64,000 nucleotides of DNA from Siderastrea radians (Eukaryota > Cnidaria > Anthozoa > Scleractinia > Rhizangiidae): contig OZ024894.1 of the NCBI GenBank assembly GCA_964017195.1, positions 248,001-312,000 on the forward strand, written 5' to 3'. Shown piece after piece: positions 13,641-27,600 of this stretch. The translations under genes and the position numbers were made by a program. Below the pieces are notes generated by a model, which was given only the letters and a program-made list of their open reading frames with translations, was not told the origin of the DNA and ran no database searches. Within the stretch, counting starts at the first letter, position 1. Every line of letters begins with the position of its first letter.

Positions 13641-15755
13641 TCTCGTGCTGGTTTTGTTTTTTATTTTTTTTTTGGCGATTAGAAACAAGTCAGTCAGCCA
13701 AACGCCAATAGAGAAGTTCTTTTAAAAAGTTCTGGAATTGGATGATCTTGAGCATGTTCCCGGTTTTCGGGATTTAAAAAAACTAAGTAAACTAGTTCTA
13801 TTTGAATAACGAAATAATCCTTGTTTACAAAGACTGATATGATCCCCCAAAACACAAATTTCTGAGAAAAAGAAGAAAGTAGATGTGTGTTTACGTATGC
13901 AGGGACGGGGGGAAGAGAGTTACTAAAGGAAGCCGAAGGATGGATGGGAATGAGCTCTTTAATAGACTCTTGCGTAAGATGTAAGCCAGAAATTGTGATG
14001 TTAGTTAGTTTGTCGTATGCCAAAACTAGATAACCTTACCACCATTTTCACCACTACGTGACTTTTCTTTTCAAAACACCTCTGAGCACTTTGCAATACG
14101 CTTCCGTCAATCATACCTTATATGGGAAGTGTGTGACGTTACCGCAATTGAATTGAGCTCGAAGGAATAAGGATGGCGCCAAATTATCCCATAAATTTCC
14201 GCTGGCGAGTCACATATTGACTAGCAAGAGGCTTTAGAGTCGTTGATGTTGCAAGAATACTTCACGTTTGGCAGATATTTGTAAAGAAATTTCGACATTT
14301 CTTCAGAATTAAATACCCGCTCGGTGGATTATCCTATGCGGGAGGATGGTAAGCTTGCGTTTAAACTCGTGAATAAGATAAATCGAAGTGTGAAGTAATA
14401 TTTCTAGCTTTTCTGACCTGAAAATAGCACACGACATGTTATTCACCACGAGTATAATCTGGCAATATCCCGAAGTGTACGAGGACGAAATTCAGGAGTG
14501 GATAGAGTATGCAACGGGAAAACGAATCATGATCGGCGTGCGATCAACCGATTCGTGAAGAAAATGGATTTGACAAGAAGAAAGGTACGTATGACTTGTT
14601 GCATTTTTTTGGAAGGAACACTGCTAATTCTAATCACCTATCACCTCCGGAATGAATTGAAAAAAGCTTATAAGCTTATAATGGGCTTGTATGTAACCTT
14701 TGTTGTTCTACGTTTCGAGAATGTAAACATATAACGCTGTGACATGATAGGGAAATTGTTTTTTCTACAAGCGGGAACGGGGGATCGAGGAAAATATTTA
14801 AGCGCGTACTTTCAAGTTTACTTCTTCGTTATAACTCAAGACGATTGCCAAAGAACGTGGTGAGGGAAACACGACGATGTATTGTCGTAGGATCGCTGAA
14901 TTTCACCGAGAACAGTTGTTATTTATAGATGAGTCTGAGAAGTTCTGATTCATCTATAAATAGCAACTGTTCTCGGTGAAATTTAGCGATGACCTACGAC
15001 GATACATCGCCCTATTTCGCTCATCACGTTCTTTGGTAATCACAGTGAGCTATAACGAAGAAGTAAACATGAAACTGTGCTTAAACATTTTCCTTGATAT
15101 TTCCCCGTTCCCGCTTTTATAAATAACGATTTTTCCGGTTTTTTCTTGCTATCATGTCACAGCGTTAACATTCATGTAGAACAATAAACGTTATAAAGCG
15201 CTTATGCTTTGTTTTTCATTCCATTCCTCGGGTGATAGGTGACTAGAATTAGCAGTGTTTCTTGCAAAAACAATCCAGCAAGACATACGTACGTTTCTTC
15301 TTGTCAAACACATTTTCTTCACGAATCGGTTGATCGCACGCCGATCATGATTCGTTTTCCCGTTGCATACTCTATCCACTCCTGAATTTCGTCCTCGTAC
15401 ACTTCGGGATATTGCCAGGTTATACTCGTGGTGAATAACATGTCGTGTGCTATTTTCAGGTCAGAAAAGCTAGAATTTTTACTTTACACTTCGGTTTAGG
15501 TTATTCACGAGATTAAACGCAAGCTTACCACCCACCGCATAGGATAATCCACCGAGCAGGTATTTAATTCTGAAGAAATGTCGAAATTTCTTTACAAATT
15601 TCTGCCAAACGTGAAGTATTCTTGCAACATCAACGACTCTAAAGCCTCTTACTAGTCAATACATGACTCGCCAGCGCAAATGTACGGGATAATTTGGCGC
15701 CATCGTTATTCCTTCGAGCTCAATTCAATTGCGATAACATCACACACCTCCATAT

Positions 15756-16890
15756 CCTGCGAGCAGCGGCCCTTCGATCTTCCTAGATAAGTCGGGAAGA
15801 GGAAGGGACCTCTGCCAGCCGCCTCGACTTTCTTTGATTTGCCGCTCATCCACCGAAACGGATGAGTCAGTCCGGTTTGAAACCAGTTTTTCCCGTTTTT
15901 GCTCAGTGCGCATGTGCCTCGTTAGAAATTGCTGACTTAATACACGCCCACGGTACGTTCGGTACGCTCGTGAAGTTCACAACAGCGGACGTTTCTCTTT
16001 CGAAAGATGTCTTTGATAAAGCCGTGAAAAGTGCACTGGGAAGAGTGAATACTCATGGAATAAGCAGTCTCACACAACACCAGTCGAAGGCCTTGCTTAA
16101 TTTTCTGTGTGGTAAAGATTGTTGTTTGCCAACCGGCCATGGCAAATCGCTAAGTTACCAACTGGAACAAAAGAATCTGGGTTGCGGTTGCTTTCTTACC
16201 AAAAAATTTTACTTCTGGTTTGAGCGCTTATTTTTATGGCGAAATGGCGAAATGACATTTATTTTGGTCAACGGCGAGACAAGCAAACGGCAAGAGAAAC
16301 AAGACGAAACGGTCTCAGTACAAAATATAATTTTTACCGCATGACGGCCGAGAAGTTTAAATACGAAACAAACTCGACACAAATGCGTTTCGTTGAATGA
16401 AAGCCGAGAATGTTGAGGACGAAAGAGACTCGACACGAAAATACTTCTGAATGACAGGGATAAAAAGAGGGACAAAATAAAATAAATATCTCGAAGACCA
16501 AGATTTCTACGCGAGCTTTCCCTGACTCGCTAATTGGAAATCAGTGGACTATAACAACATGTTGACAGTCGACAAATCGCAGTTTCTTGATCAACAAAAA
16601 CATTTCGAGGCTGATAAGTTTTCAACCTGTGACATAAATTCGAACAGAATTATTCTCAGCCTTACGGTTTAATTAAAGCTTTTCTCAAATCTCTTGTGTT
16701 ACGACCGAAGTCAGAATAGTTCGTTGTGGACGCGGCTGTCATTCACTAAACATGTTAATTGAGCGAGGCCGACAAGGCTCGGTTACATTTGAATTTAGCG
16801 CATGCTCAACAGGGAAAGTCGAGGCGGCTGGCAGAGGTCCCTTCCTCTTCCCGACTTGTCTAGGAAGATCGAAGGGCCTCTGCTCGCAGG
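15756..16890. mobile_element. Nested DNA transposon with long TIRs
   Basis: About 75-bp inverted ends begin CCTGCGAGCAG and end CTGCTCGCAGG, with the shared inner block GACCTCTGCCAGCCGCCTCG. It is 1135 bp long and carries a RecQ-like helicase fragment. No clean target duplication could be read. The superfamily is not assigned. Confidence 0.7.
15862..16344 (+). pseudogene. RecQ-like helicase fragment
   Basis: The translated stretch contains HQSKALLNFLCGKDCCLP followed by TGHGKSLSYQL. This matches the Q motif and Walker A region of RecQ-family DNA helicases, which normally read LPTGxGKSLxYQ. Only motif 0/I is present; motifs Ia-VI are missing and the frame runs into unrelated sequence. It lies entirely within the transposon with CCTGCGAGCAG ends, so it is probably a captured or vestigial transposon gene rather than a host repair gene. 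Confidence 0.6.
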
Positions 16891-16995
16891 GTAACACTTC
16901 CCATATTAGGTATGATTGACGGAAGCGTATTGCAAAGTGCTCAGAAGTGTTTTGAAAAGAAAAGTCGCGTAGTAGTGCAAATGGTGGTAATCGTT

Positions 16996-18644
16996 ACGCT
17001 CATGTAGTGATTAATAAAAGCATTGTATATTCTATTCATACTCTCTCCGTGAGTGTACGCTTGAGTTGCGCACATAACTCCGTGCTTTACGGTTAGTGTA
17101 ACCTGATATTAGCGGTAACCTATGATCGACTGTCAACCCGTTTCGGGGAACCACTTACTATTCTGTCCCTTCTTTTACTGAAGTTTGTAAATGTAGACAA
17201 AACAAACTCCAAAAATTCGTTGTGAAGGAAATTGCAACAGCTTTCATTTGAATGTGGGATTTTTCCACACAATTAAAAGTTAAGGCACGTTACGTAAAAG
17301 ACAGAGTTTAATTTACATTCTTTTTATTAAAGTTGAAACGGTGGAAATGCCTGGAACAAATCGTTAACTCACCTGTGCAGTTGGGGAGTTTTTTTTGTTT
17401 GAGATGAGGTGTTCTTGATCATGCGTTAAGTAAATTGAATTAACAACGATAAGGCACTTCTGCGTGGTGTGGAGATAAGTAGCTCTTAAGGGGTTTTTGT
17501 ATTTTTCTTTTATATATAAAAATAATGAACATTCGATTGACGGCATTCCGCAATGAAAATGCTCTGAATAATGACATCCCTCATATGGAGTTTCTGGAGT
17601 TACTGGAATACAAAGCATATCTTGAAAACATAGGCCTTAGGCAAAAAATAGTATTCTATTTACATCAGTCTTACCCGCACTCCTTTAGGGACGGACCATT
17701 ATTTTTTTGGAGGGGGGGGGGGATGAAAAATCTTGAAAAAAATTGTTTGCAAAATCAAAAAAGCCCAAATAAATTGTTTACAGGTATGAAAAGGAGAAAA
17801 AAAAAGTTTGCAGACCAGTTGATACATAGCTTGATTTGTATAAGTAAATTTAGTCCTATTTGTTAAAATGCAACATAACAATGCAACAAAATGATTTACA
17901 TGAATTCGTCAACTGGTTTGACATGGTAAATTAGCAACCACAAACTAATTCAAAATTTGACATTTTGAGTGTTAGCTATTCATTAGAACAAATGAGTTTT
18001 CTGACACTCAAACATCAGTTTTGTCATCTCTTTCCGGTGGCTAATCAGTACCAAATCGACTTGATAAACCCCAATTTCTGGTTTTTACTTTTCCACCAAC
18101 AAATTACCACAGTTTCTTAAAATCAGTAGCTAACCCCTTTATTAAAAATAATCTCTTCTGAGGACCTTGAAAGCATTAAATGTTAAAGTTAGGTTATTGT
18201 ATTAATCGTTTTTATAACAAGAACTTTTTGTAATTGGATAGCTGTAATCGGACAACTACGTTGCCCACGCGTCAATCATGTGCACTGAAATGCTTTCTTT
18301 TTATAGCTGTTTCTCCCCTGCTTGCAAAACTGATAATTAAAAATATATCCCTGAAAGGCACATAGATTTTCTAATCTCGCATTTTGTTATAGATAGGATT
18401 AACTGGACTTCGTATTGTACAATTCAGGGGTAATCGTGCTTGTAATTTCAAATCGTCCTCGCGCTACGCGCTCGGCTGATTAAAAGTAACTCGCCCAATT
18501 ACTCCCTGAATTGTCCTCCACTGAGTCCAATTACCATTACTAATCAAGAACTCTTCGAAGTGCAATGAAACTCTAACTATAAGAGAAAAGATTAACTTAA
18601 ATTCCTGGGTTGCATGTATTCAGTAACAGTCGCACTGGCTTTTC
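16996..18644. other. Repeat-rich host sequence without a gene
   Basis: It holds the second copy of a dispersed repeat (17524-17650), a transposon end beginning AGGGACGGACCATTATTT at about 17688 that recurs inverted at about 30745, and a decayed copy of the hammerhead-bearing repeat at about 17930-17990. Confidence 0.5.
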
Positions 18645-18879
18645 AAGAGGGTGCTAATGGGGTTAGTAGTTAACTGACAATTGGCCCAAAAAATAGTAGT
18701 TAACTGATATTTCGCCAAAAAATTAGTAGTTAACTGATAAATTAAATGTCAACAGTTAACAGAGATTTTATTAATTATATTGAATACGATTGTTGATGTT
18801 TTAAAAGCAACAAAGATTTTCCTAACAGCGAGGCTATTTCGTGACATTTACCTGTCACGCTGCATGACCTGGTAACATA

Positions 18880-19640
18880 TTAAGAGCGCCTGTCTGTAAA
18901 AATCAGACAACATCAAAATTCCGCGGCAAGGGTGGAAAATTCGATTTCTTTCATATTTTAATGTTAGATAGGTTAGGGTATAACTAAAATCACTGGATAC
19001 TTTTTTTTGGCAAAATATCCTTTTATTTCAAAGGAAAATGCAAATAACGAACTTCCGTTAAAATCGCCATTTGAAGCAGTAAATTATGACAACAAATCCC
19101 TCTGTCGTCTTTTAAACACTCAATTTTACTTTTGCAATCTCTCAAGAGCTTCAAAACTGATTTTGGTAAAAACTACGTTGTTCTTTGTGTTTGAAATAAT
19201 TTAATTTTGAAAGTATAAATTTCTCATCAGGAAAAGTACTACGTGAATTAAATTATTTTTCACCATGTGCTAAACCTTCAAATCGATTCAGCTTCTGGCT
19301 GTTGAACTAAGAAAAGATGTTCTCAGGATTGCTGCAACAATTTCTTCGGGCAAATGATTGAGAGCGACGCGACAGCTTTTCAAAGTTCGTTAAAACGCAG
19401 GTTGTTTGACCCTTCTTGGCAACATGCCATTCGCGAGTCACGCACGTATTTTAATGTGTTTCGACCCATATGAGATGGAAAACGTCAAACAGAAAAACAG
19501 TTCGAGATGCTCTTACCTCATTTGCTGTAAAGGACAGGTCCAGAGGCCATTTCCGAGTGATTCTCTTGACATCCAATGAACACCGCCAACTGGGTCAGTG
19601 TATTGTAAACGGTCGAACAGCTCAACAACAACCTTTCTTC
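18880..19640. repeat. Left long inverted arm of the 6-kb element
   Basis: Matches the reverse complement of 22150-22930 over about 750 bp, including GGATACTTTTTTTTGGCAAA and the block TTTGCATTTTC read inverted. Small frames on both arms are mirror copies and are not treated as genes. Confidence 0.65.
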
Positions 19641-22149
19641 CAAAACGTTTGACATCTTTCTACACTGTGACATCTTACTCAACGGTTCAGTTGCTGGTCA
19701 GTGTTGCTTAGTTGGTAATTCACAAAAAGGTTTTTATCACCACATGTCGCCGCTAACGTGGCCAGAGTTCTATCTAGAGCCGCGTCACGCAATGCAAATC
19801 ATCGGAATGGACATTTTACTAGAGGGTAGGGGAAGGGCAAAATCTGCTCTGATTCTTTTTAAACGGCTCAGGGTTCGAGAAATGGGAGGAACTAGTAATG
19901 GACCAAAAATACGAAACAAAATTAGTGCTACATTTAGGCATCTCAACCTCCCGTGCCAGAATGCAGAAAAAGTAGTCACCCCTCGGCGTGAGTTGTAGGC
20001 ATCCAAATAACAATGTTCCGCACGAAAATTAGCTAAAAAGGGTACGTGTACTAGCTTAAGTTAAAAACCTCTTCAAAACGTCGAGTCCAGAACATTAAAA
20101 TCGTTTTTGTCAGGGAAATTGCCATGTGACTAACTAGTTTGTGCGTATTGTTTTGGCTTAGAGGGGGGACCTCGGACTTTTTTTTCACAAATCATACATA
20201 TTTACCTACATGAATTGCTTCGTTACACAGAAGACGGTTGACGAATTAATGTGCAACGAATAGTCTTAAATGCTGATGCTAAAAGTTCCTTTTATTATTT
20301 TACAACCTTTAACAGGGTTTGACATCTGTTGAGTCACTAGCCACCGGGTAAGTGGGCTTCAAAAATCGACTAGCCCACCGCACATTTCAGTCGCCCAGGT
20401 TCCTTACCAATGTCTTCCTTCACCCATATCACCTTGACCCTGGCAGTATAGCTTTACTGTGAAGGACCTTAATGCCTTTAATAGCTAAGCGACTGCTGTG
20501 TATTTGCTGCAAGCTTTAAGTTCATCATGTTGTTTTAAAACAAGTCTAAGGAACAAAACTATTTTTATCTCACCAATCGAGTGATTGGAGAGTTAGGTAA
20601 AACAGGTCCGAAATTCGTACCTTGGCTGTCGAAATGTTTCAATTCTAACAAAGCTTGTAACTTTAAGGGTACTTTTTTAAAACTGATGCTATAAATCCGG
20701 TGGATGTTGCCAACAACTTTGTCGGCGAAAAAGCAAACAGGAAGCAGCTTTTTGGCAAATTGTCAACGAAGGATGTCCCCAAAAAGGTGTCGTTTTTGAC
20801 GAAATCGACACAAACTGTGGCATTGCCTGACAGACTTAGTATCTATGTGCATGTGTGTATTTTGAAGGGGGGGGGGGGGAGGCTTTGACTAGGTCAATTT
20901 GCTCGCAGCATTTATTTTAGCCTTGGTGCGGGCCTGATACCACAAGTTACAAGTCAGTTTTTACAACGAACGCTTGAATGCAATGACGATATGTCCCAGC
21001 CATCGTACAAAACTTGGAATAGTGTCTAGGAGAAGCTGCAGCACATAGGGCCGGGTCACGGTAAGGAAAAGGGGAGTAGCCAAAAAGTGAAAGAGGACTG
21101 GGGAAAAAGGAACTGGTTCGCTTGTAAAAGTTGGATCAGGTGAGTTTTGTATTCGTTTGTGGTCTATCCGAATATTAGCCTGGTTATCGATGGAAGCCTC
21201 AGTCTTCTCTTCGTCCTCATTAAGGTGTATGTAGAACGTGAAAGAGGTAACAGACGTTTAAAGGCAAGATGCTTGACGTATTTCTGCTATGATATCCTCA
21301 TATCCATTATGATAAGTATGCTGGCTGCTGTGAGAGATCTCATTCACTGGGAACCTGTCTCAGTAAGATTCGTAAACAGAAATTCAGGAACAGAACCTCA
21401 TTTTTTGTTACCATGGTTACGTGCCATATTTCGCAGTCTTCAAACAGCACTTGCGTGCTGTTAGAAGCCCCACTCATTAGTCAGGACACACTAATGTAGA
21501 CTAAGTCAAACAGCTGACAAGAGAACACAGTTAAAAACTTCGATTGCACCCATTGGTTATGAAGAGAGAACCCTTCCTGTCCAAAACTCCATCCAACCCT
21601 TTAACAGCGAGCTGACTTTCACTCCTGATATAACTGTGCCTTGTACTGGTCCTGTGCCAGCTGAGAACCAGCAGACTGACACCAATGATCATAGGTAGAA
21701 TACCCGCTCGTCAATTAACAAAAGGGAGCCCCTTGTAGTTATAGGTTTCCCCGTATTAAAGTTGGGTCTAGTTAAAAATAGCGCCACTTCTGTTGCACCA
21801 CTCACCTGTAACCATGTCTGTAAGCTTGTACAACGGTTGGAATTGCGTTTCAGACTACTAGGCCAGGGTAGCAAATACAATTTTTTTAATGGTTGTAACA
21901 ACACTGGTAATAAGTAAGAAAGACACACAACGCCATTAAAACCACGAATAATCCCTGCAATTAACACTGTATGTTATTTTACTTCACCTCAAAGGTTTTG
22001 CCCTTCCCCTACCCCCTAAAATGCCTTTGATACGCATTGCGTGACAAACCAAATATGCACGCGGCGCCATCCACGTTTGGTCCCAATTTAGCAGTCAAAT
22101 CTGATAATGCTTTTGTGCACTGAAAACTGAGCAACACTCGTATTAAATC

Positions 22150-22930
22150 AAGACCCAGATGGCGGTGTTCATTCGGTTCATTGGACGTCATCAGCAGGAC
22201 CAAAATACGACGAACGGCAAGAGAATCACACGAAAATGGCCTCTGGACCTGTCCTCTACAGCAAATGAGGTTAGAGCGTTTCGAAGTGTTTTTGTGTTTG
22301 ACGTTTTAGATCTCATAAGGGTCGAAAAACACATTAAAATACGTGCGTGACTCGCGAATGGAATGTTGCCAAGAAGGGTCAAAAAAACTGCATTTTAACG
22401 AACTTTGAAAAGCTCTCGCGTCGCTCTCAATCATTTGCCCGAAGAAATTTTTGCAGCAATCCTAAGAACATCTTTTCTTAGTTCAACAGCCAGAAGCTGA
22501 ATCGATTTGAAGGTTTAGCGCATGGTGAAAAATAATTTAAATCACAAAGTACTTTTCCTGATGAGAAATGTATACTTTCAAAATTAAATTATTTCAAACA
22601 CAAAGAACAACGCAGTTTCTACCAAAATTATTTTTTACGCTCTTGAGAGATTGCAAAAGTAGATTTGGGTGTTTTAAAGACGACAGAGGGATTTGTTTTT
22701 GCACGCGAACCCCTCAAATTGTTGTCATAATTTACTGCTTCAAATGGTGATTTTAACGGAAGTTCGTTATTTGCATTTTTCTTTGAAATAAAAGGATATT
22801 TTGCCAAAAAAAGTATCCAGTGATTTTAGTTATACCCTAACCTATCTAACATTAAAATATGAAAGAAATCGAATTTTCCACCCTTGCCGCGTTATGTTTG
22901 ATTCTTACAGACAAGCGCTCTTAACTGTTA
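22150..22930. repeat. Right long inverted arm of the 6-kb element
   Basis: Inverted partner of 18880-19640. The two arms differ at scattered bases, so the element is not recent. Confidence 0.65.
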
Positions 22931-23021
22931 TTTGAGTCATTTCCGATGCAAAAGTGCCAGCCACGAGGGAGCGTAACTTGGACCTTGATCTCTGTGATGG
23001 CTTTGAGTGGCGTGGTCAAAG

Positions 23022-24004
23022 TAGCCTGCATAGCAGGCGCGGAAAGGAGACTGAAAAGGAGAGAAATTATTCGCGAGCGCGGAGGAAGCGAGAGGAAGGG
23101 AGAGGAAGGAAGTCATGCTGGCCTTCCAACCCCATTTTATAACTATGTTGACTGTAAATTGAGAAACACGAATTTCGAGTATTTAAGGTGGCCGAACACA
23201 GTTTTCTTGTACCTATGCGTTATTCGGTCGTTATTTTCAAACCACTGACAATTGGGCGGCCAAATTGGCAAGATCCAAATCAGCTAAAAAAGATTACATT
23301 TTGATATGTTTTATTGGACTAACTACCGTTTGCATGGCAACATACCTGGTAATAAACCAGCATTAAATAATGGGTCTGATTTATTTTCAGAAAATCCAGT
23401 CGTTAGATTTTCTCGATCATTTGTCTCTAGGAAACTCAGAAAAATACTGCCCTATTGACACTGGTCTGGTGAAATCTTGACAGGGAGATCTTCTGTAATT
23501 TTCTGTTTTGCGTTTCAACGTTTTCTGAACATGTACTCTGTCGGATTTCAGCTTTTGTGTACAGGCGAGTTATGCGTGTTCTGAACTATTATTCTGCCAA
23601 ATTTAATGAAATTCTAACGAGCAGTTCCATAGAAATCAGTGCATTTCTACTAAACCATGCTGGCACAATTTTCTGGTTAACTGAGCATGCGTTGCATTTG
23701 ACAGGGTCTCGATCTTTCTCGATCCATACAAGCAGTCCTAGAAAGGCAGGGTCCAATAGTATTACCTTTAAATATATTGAAAAACAAATGTTTTTTACGC
23801 ATAACAGACAGTTTGATTGTTAAGAATGAATATATTAAGTAATTCTGACCAATCACGATTTTGGCGAAAGTAAAATACGCCTGAAACAATGGCCTGGTAG
23901 TGAGCACGCCCTCTTCATTCCTCTCGCGCTCCGCGCTCGTTGTTCGCACTCGAGAATAATTACAACCCTTTTCCCTCCCCTTTCCGCGCCTGCCACGCAG
24001 GCTA
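23022..24004. mobile_element. MITE with TAGCCTGC ends
   Basis: Inverted ends TAGCCTGC...GCAGGCGCGGAAAGG at both sides. The flanks share TGGTCA (left TGGTCAAAG, right TGGTCATC), compatible with a decayed 8-bp duplication. No coding sequence. Confidence 0.6.
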
Positions 24005-24010
24005 TGGTCA

Positions 24011-24054
24011 TCTCGATAAAAACTTAGAATAAGTTATTCTAAGTTTTTATCGAG
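24011..24054. repeat. Near-perfect palindrome
   Basis: A 21-nt arm, TCTCGATAAAAACTTAGAAT plus A, is repeated in reverse complement around a 2-3 nt centre. It lies directly outside the MITE end. Confidence 0.85.
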
Positions 24055-24699
24055 ACGATGACAAAGGGTCGGCATTTAAACGACACAGAGGTCGCGTGCC
24101 GATTGACTTGGCGAAACACAATTCAATGGACGTAGTATGTAAACATTTGACAGATGTTATGGGAATTTTACAACAAGCGGTAAAGTTTGGACTTGGTGCG
24201 TTTGACTTGAAGCTGATCCGATTAGATAATTGAATGTCCAGCACGCAAACGTGGGTTGACCTCGTTTGGCCTGATTTATATATCACGTCAATAATTGATT
24301 AGGGGTCAGAATGATAGACCCTCTGAGCAGACTAAACAACTAAACAAAAACACTTTCTCATCTTTCGCAATAGTTCGGACTGTCTTTCTCTTTCATTATG
24401 AGCAAAATTTCTGATTTGATTGCTTATTTTATTTTTGAAATAATTATTTTCATGTCTGGAGGTTGTAATTTATTTATTGATTTGAATAAGGTCTAACCCC
24501 AAGGATGATTGACCTACTGAAGTGAGGAAAAATTCGGGTTATGATGCAATAATTATCGATGTAAGAAAAGAAAAGTTTAAAATAGCTAACTACAATTAGT
24601 AGTTAACTGACAATTGGCCAAAAAATTAGTAGTTAACTGACATTTGGCCGAAAAATTAGTAGTTAACTGACAATTGGGTACCCCTATTAGCACCCTCTT

Positions 24700-27600
24700 T
24701 TAACAGGGTCCTAGGCTGGTTTGTTGATGACATTCAATAAATCATCACTTAAACAGCAAGCAGTCTCCTGTTTTCCACTTGCATGAAGAAGGCAAATTGG
24801 ATCCAGTCTTGTATAAACTACAAAATAAAGCGCAAGTGTAAGCAAGCGCTGTTTCATTTGGCTCCTCAATCCTGTCTAGGATCAGGGGAGAAAAGGCCGC
24901 TGGTGCAGTTCTATATTATTACTGGCAATTACGTTCACATTTTAATGTTTCAGAATACTTTGATAGGAGATTTTTAATTTTTTTAGGAAACGAAACAAGC
25001 CATGGTGCAGTTATGCTTTTTATGCTTTTATAAGTTAGAGACAGAGACACCGCATTCATGGAAAGCAGTTTTAGGCAGTAATGTTTAGATTGGTATTTTT
25101 ACTACATAAGATTACCTGAAGAACTTTAACCGTATATAAATAAATGTAATAATAATTAAAAACAACATTATAATTATAATAAGAACCTTCCCAGAATGCT
25201 TTGCACCAGAAAAATTTCAATGCAAAATAACTTAGTTAATTTGTGGTCGAAGAGAATGCTGTACCATGTGTTATTTACAACTTCGTGAAAGTTATCCCTC
25301 ATATTAACGTTAGGGTGATGACGTCATTATTCACGTAACTATGGCGAAAAATATGTTTTAGCTCACTGCAAGAACAGGCGTCCATCAATTCAAAAGCAGA
25401 TAACGTGCCCTGATAGTCATTGGAATGGGCAATATGGAAATTGCCAGTTGACATCTGGCATTTGAAAGTTAAGGTGGCTCTGTACAGGAGCATTTCCCAG
25501 GGGACTGGTAAGGAGTCAGTAGCTATGGTAGTTTAAGGCGGAGAGAAACAAAGCTTGGCTGGTTAATAGAACTTCGCATGAAAGTAACGACCATGATATG
25601 CTCACTGTTGTGACGTCATTGGTCACGTGACCAGAGCGCACAGAAAATTCAAATCACTCTAAAACTGCTTTAAGCTCAATAAATTCGTAATTTCTCACAG
25701 TAATATTGCAGAAAAAATTGCAAGTTATTCAAAAACGTCCATTATTATTTTTCCTTTTGAAAAAAGCACGATGAAAAATGAACCTTAAACTTTTGATAAT
25801 CCCCTGTTTTGTGAGGTTTTACGAATCCGCATATTTGGTTTCAAACTATACTCTTTCTAAGTATGTTAACAGTTTTTTTTAAAAAATTCGTTTTCCTATA
25901 TAGCTTAGGGATGTGAATTTGCAGGCACGCGGAGTACTGGGCACCAATGTCACGGATTGCTCAGGACGACTGGTGCACTTTTTAGGCGCGGCGGCATAGC
26001 TGGCGACAAAAGCTGAAAAATGGGGTGAAAAGGTGTTTTGCTAGCTTTTTGTGGTCCATTTCTGCTAAAGAATTGTTAATAGTTTCTCCGAAAGAGGACA
26101 GCACTCATTTTTCGCTGCATTGCTCATGTCAGGTAAGTGTAATTATAGCTTTTTATTGTCTTCGGTAAACAGTTTAATATATTAGCAGGGCTTTACCGAT
26201 CGATCATTATAGTTTAATGTTTCATATTTATCGTTAGTCCAGTGCTTAAATTATTTGCCATTTTCGTTCCGGTAGCAAAAAGCCGAAAGATAGACACGTA
26301 GGTTGGTAACTAAAGTTTATTAAGTTTCGTAAGTCTTTAAATAAACGTTATATGAAGTGATGTAGTTTTTGTACACTCGTCTGTGAATCGTACATGTATG
26401 TTATTTGTTGGCCCAGTAAAAGTGTAGCATCGCATCCTTTATGTTTTCAGTAATTTAATTACAGCGTTGCTGCTAAAATTAATGTTTCAAACAGCTATTG
26501 CTTAAAGCAGGAAGGTCAGGCTATTCTAATGTTGATACTGGCAGATAAGCTTAAATTCTTTTGTGTAGCATCATTTAAGCTTACGTGTTGTAAACATCTC
26601 ATAACAACATAACACATAACATACTTTATTTTATCTCCATCTCCATTTGTTTATTAGCTGGGCTTTTCTTCACTGCTTGCAAATTATTTATATACATCTA
26701 ATGACTCACGAATGTTTCTTAGATCAAGTAAGGTTCAAAGCTATAGTTGGCATGATTTGATGACAAACAACAAATTTAAATTTCGAATTAGGTACATGTA
26801 AAACTTTTATTAAAAGTTATGTGTTGATCACTTTTGGGAAAACATACTTAAGAAAATTGAGTTCAAAGCAGGTGGATGTAATTTTTTTGTACATCTCATT
26901 CTCTACTTTTACTGATTAATTTATTCCATAATTTGCAGGGTAAAAAATTAACTTCAGTGCTTGAATCATTGAATTGCAACTCGGGCCAGTATCCTTGAAT
27001 TCCAACTTCGTCCCCAGGGTCTTTTCACTTGCTCGCTTGGTATAGTGGACCAGGCCATTTAGATAAAGTGGCTTCCAAAATCCTCTAGTCTAAATCAAAA
27101 AATTTAAAACCATATTTACTTGAATAGACCCCTCCCAACCCGGGTGAGAAGTAAATCTTTTATCCAGGGATTTCACCAATAATCATGTGGAAAAAGTACC
27201 ACATACTGTAGAACTCTAAGTAAGACTGAAGTCACATGTCAATAAAAACAAACCTCAACTTTTAGTGGCCCTGGTCAGTTTTAAATTGCTACTGGCAACC
27301 AGAAGACTGTCAATTTTTAGCCCTGAAGTTGTTGTTTTCACTGATCCTTTTTTATCTATACTAGGCAGGTATATGTCAGCAGTGATCAGTGATGCAGGTT
27401 TTCTTACAGTGAAGGTATGCACATGGAAGATATCAATCACATAATTATCCCAGCTTACGTACTATCTTACTGTTCAGTAAAATGAACTGGGTCAAATGCA
27501 ATGATCGGTTTAATTTGGGTTCGGTAGTTGAACACAATTAAACCAATAATATGCATACAGCAGTGTTTGATTCCAATTTCTGAACCCAGTCAAACATAAT

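Larger units (their letters stand above)
14033..16995. mobile_element. Large inverted-repeat element, interrupted by a nested insertion
   Basis: Two arms of about 0.85 kb meet at a hairpin centred near 14940, with GTTATTTATAGATGA on one side and TCATCTATAAATAGC on the other. The outer part of the right arm is pushed out to about 16890-16995 by the nested element at 15756-16890. The arms share the same short frame beginning MDRVCNGKTNHDRRAINR on opposite strands, which is a by-product of the symmetry and not evidence for two genes. Confidence 0.65.
18645..24699. mobile_element. 6-kb transposon-like element with nested inverted repeats
   Basis: The outer ends are inverted copies of AAGAGGGTGCTAAT. 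Immediately inside both ends are three spaced copies of AGTAGTTAACTGA, in direct orientation at each side. Further in lie long inverted arms (about 18880-19640 and 22150-22930), and a MITE (23022-24004) has inserted near the right end. No transposase domain was recognised, so the element is probably non-autonomous. Confidence 0.6.

Noticed and set aside
14498..15379. Two related genes beginning MDRVCNGKTNHD on opposite strands
   Set aside because: They are mirror images produced by the inverted arms of one foldback element; no known domain.
26136..26142. First coding exon (ATGTCAG with GTAAGTG donor)
   Set aside because: No downstream coding exon could be linked; kept only as a remark.
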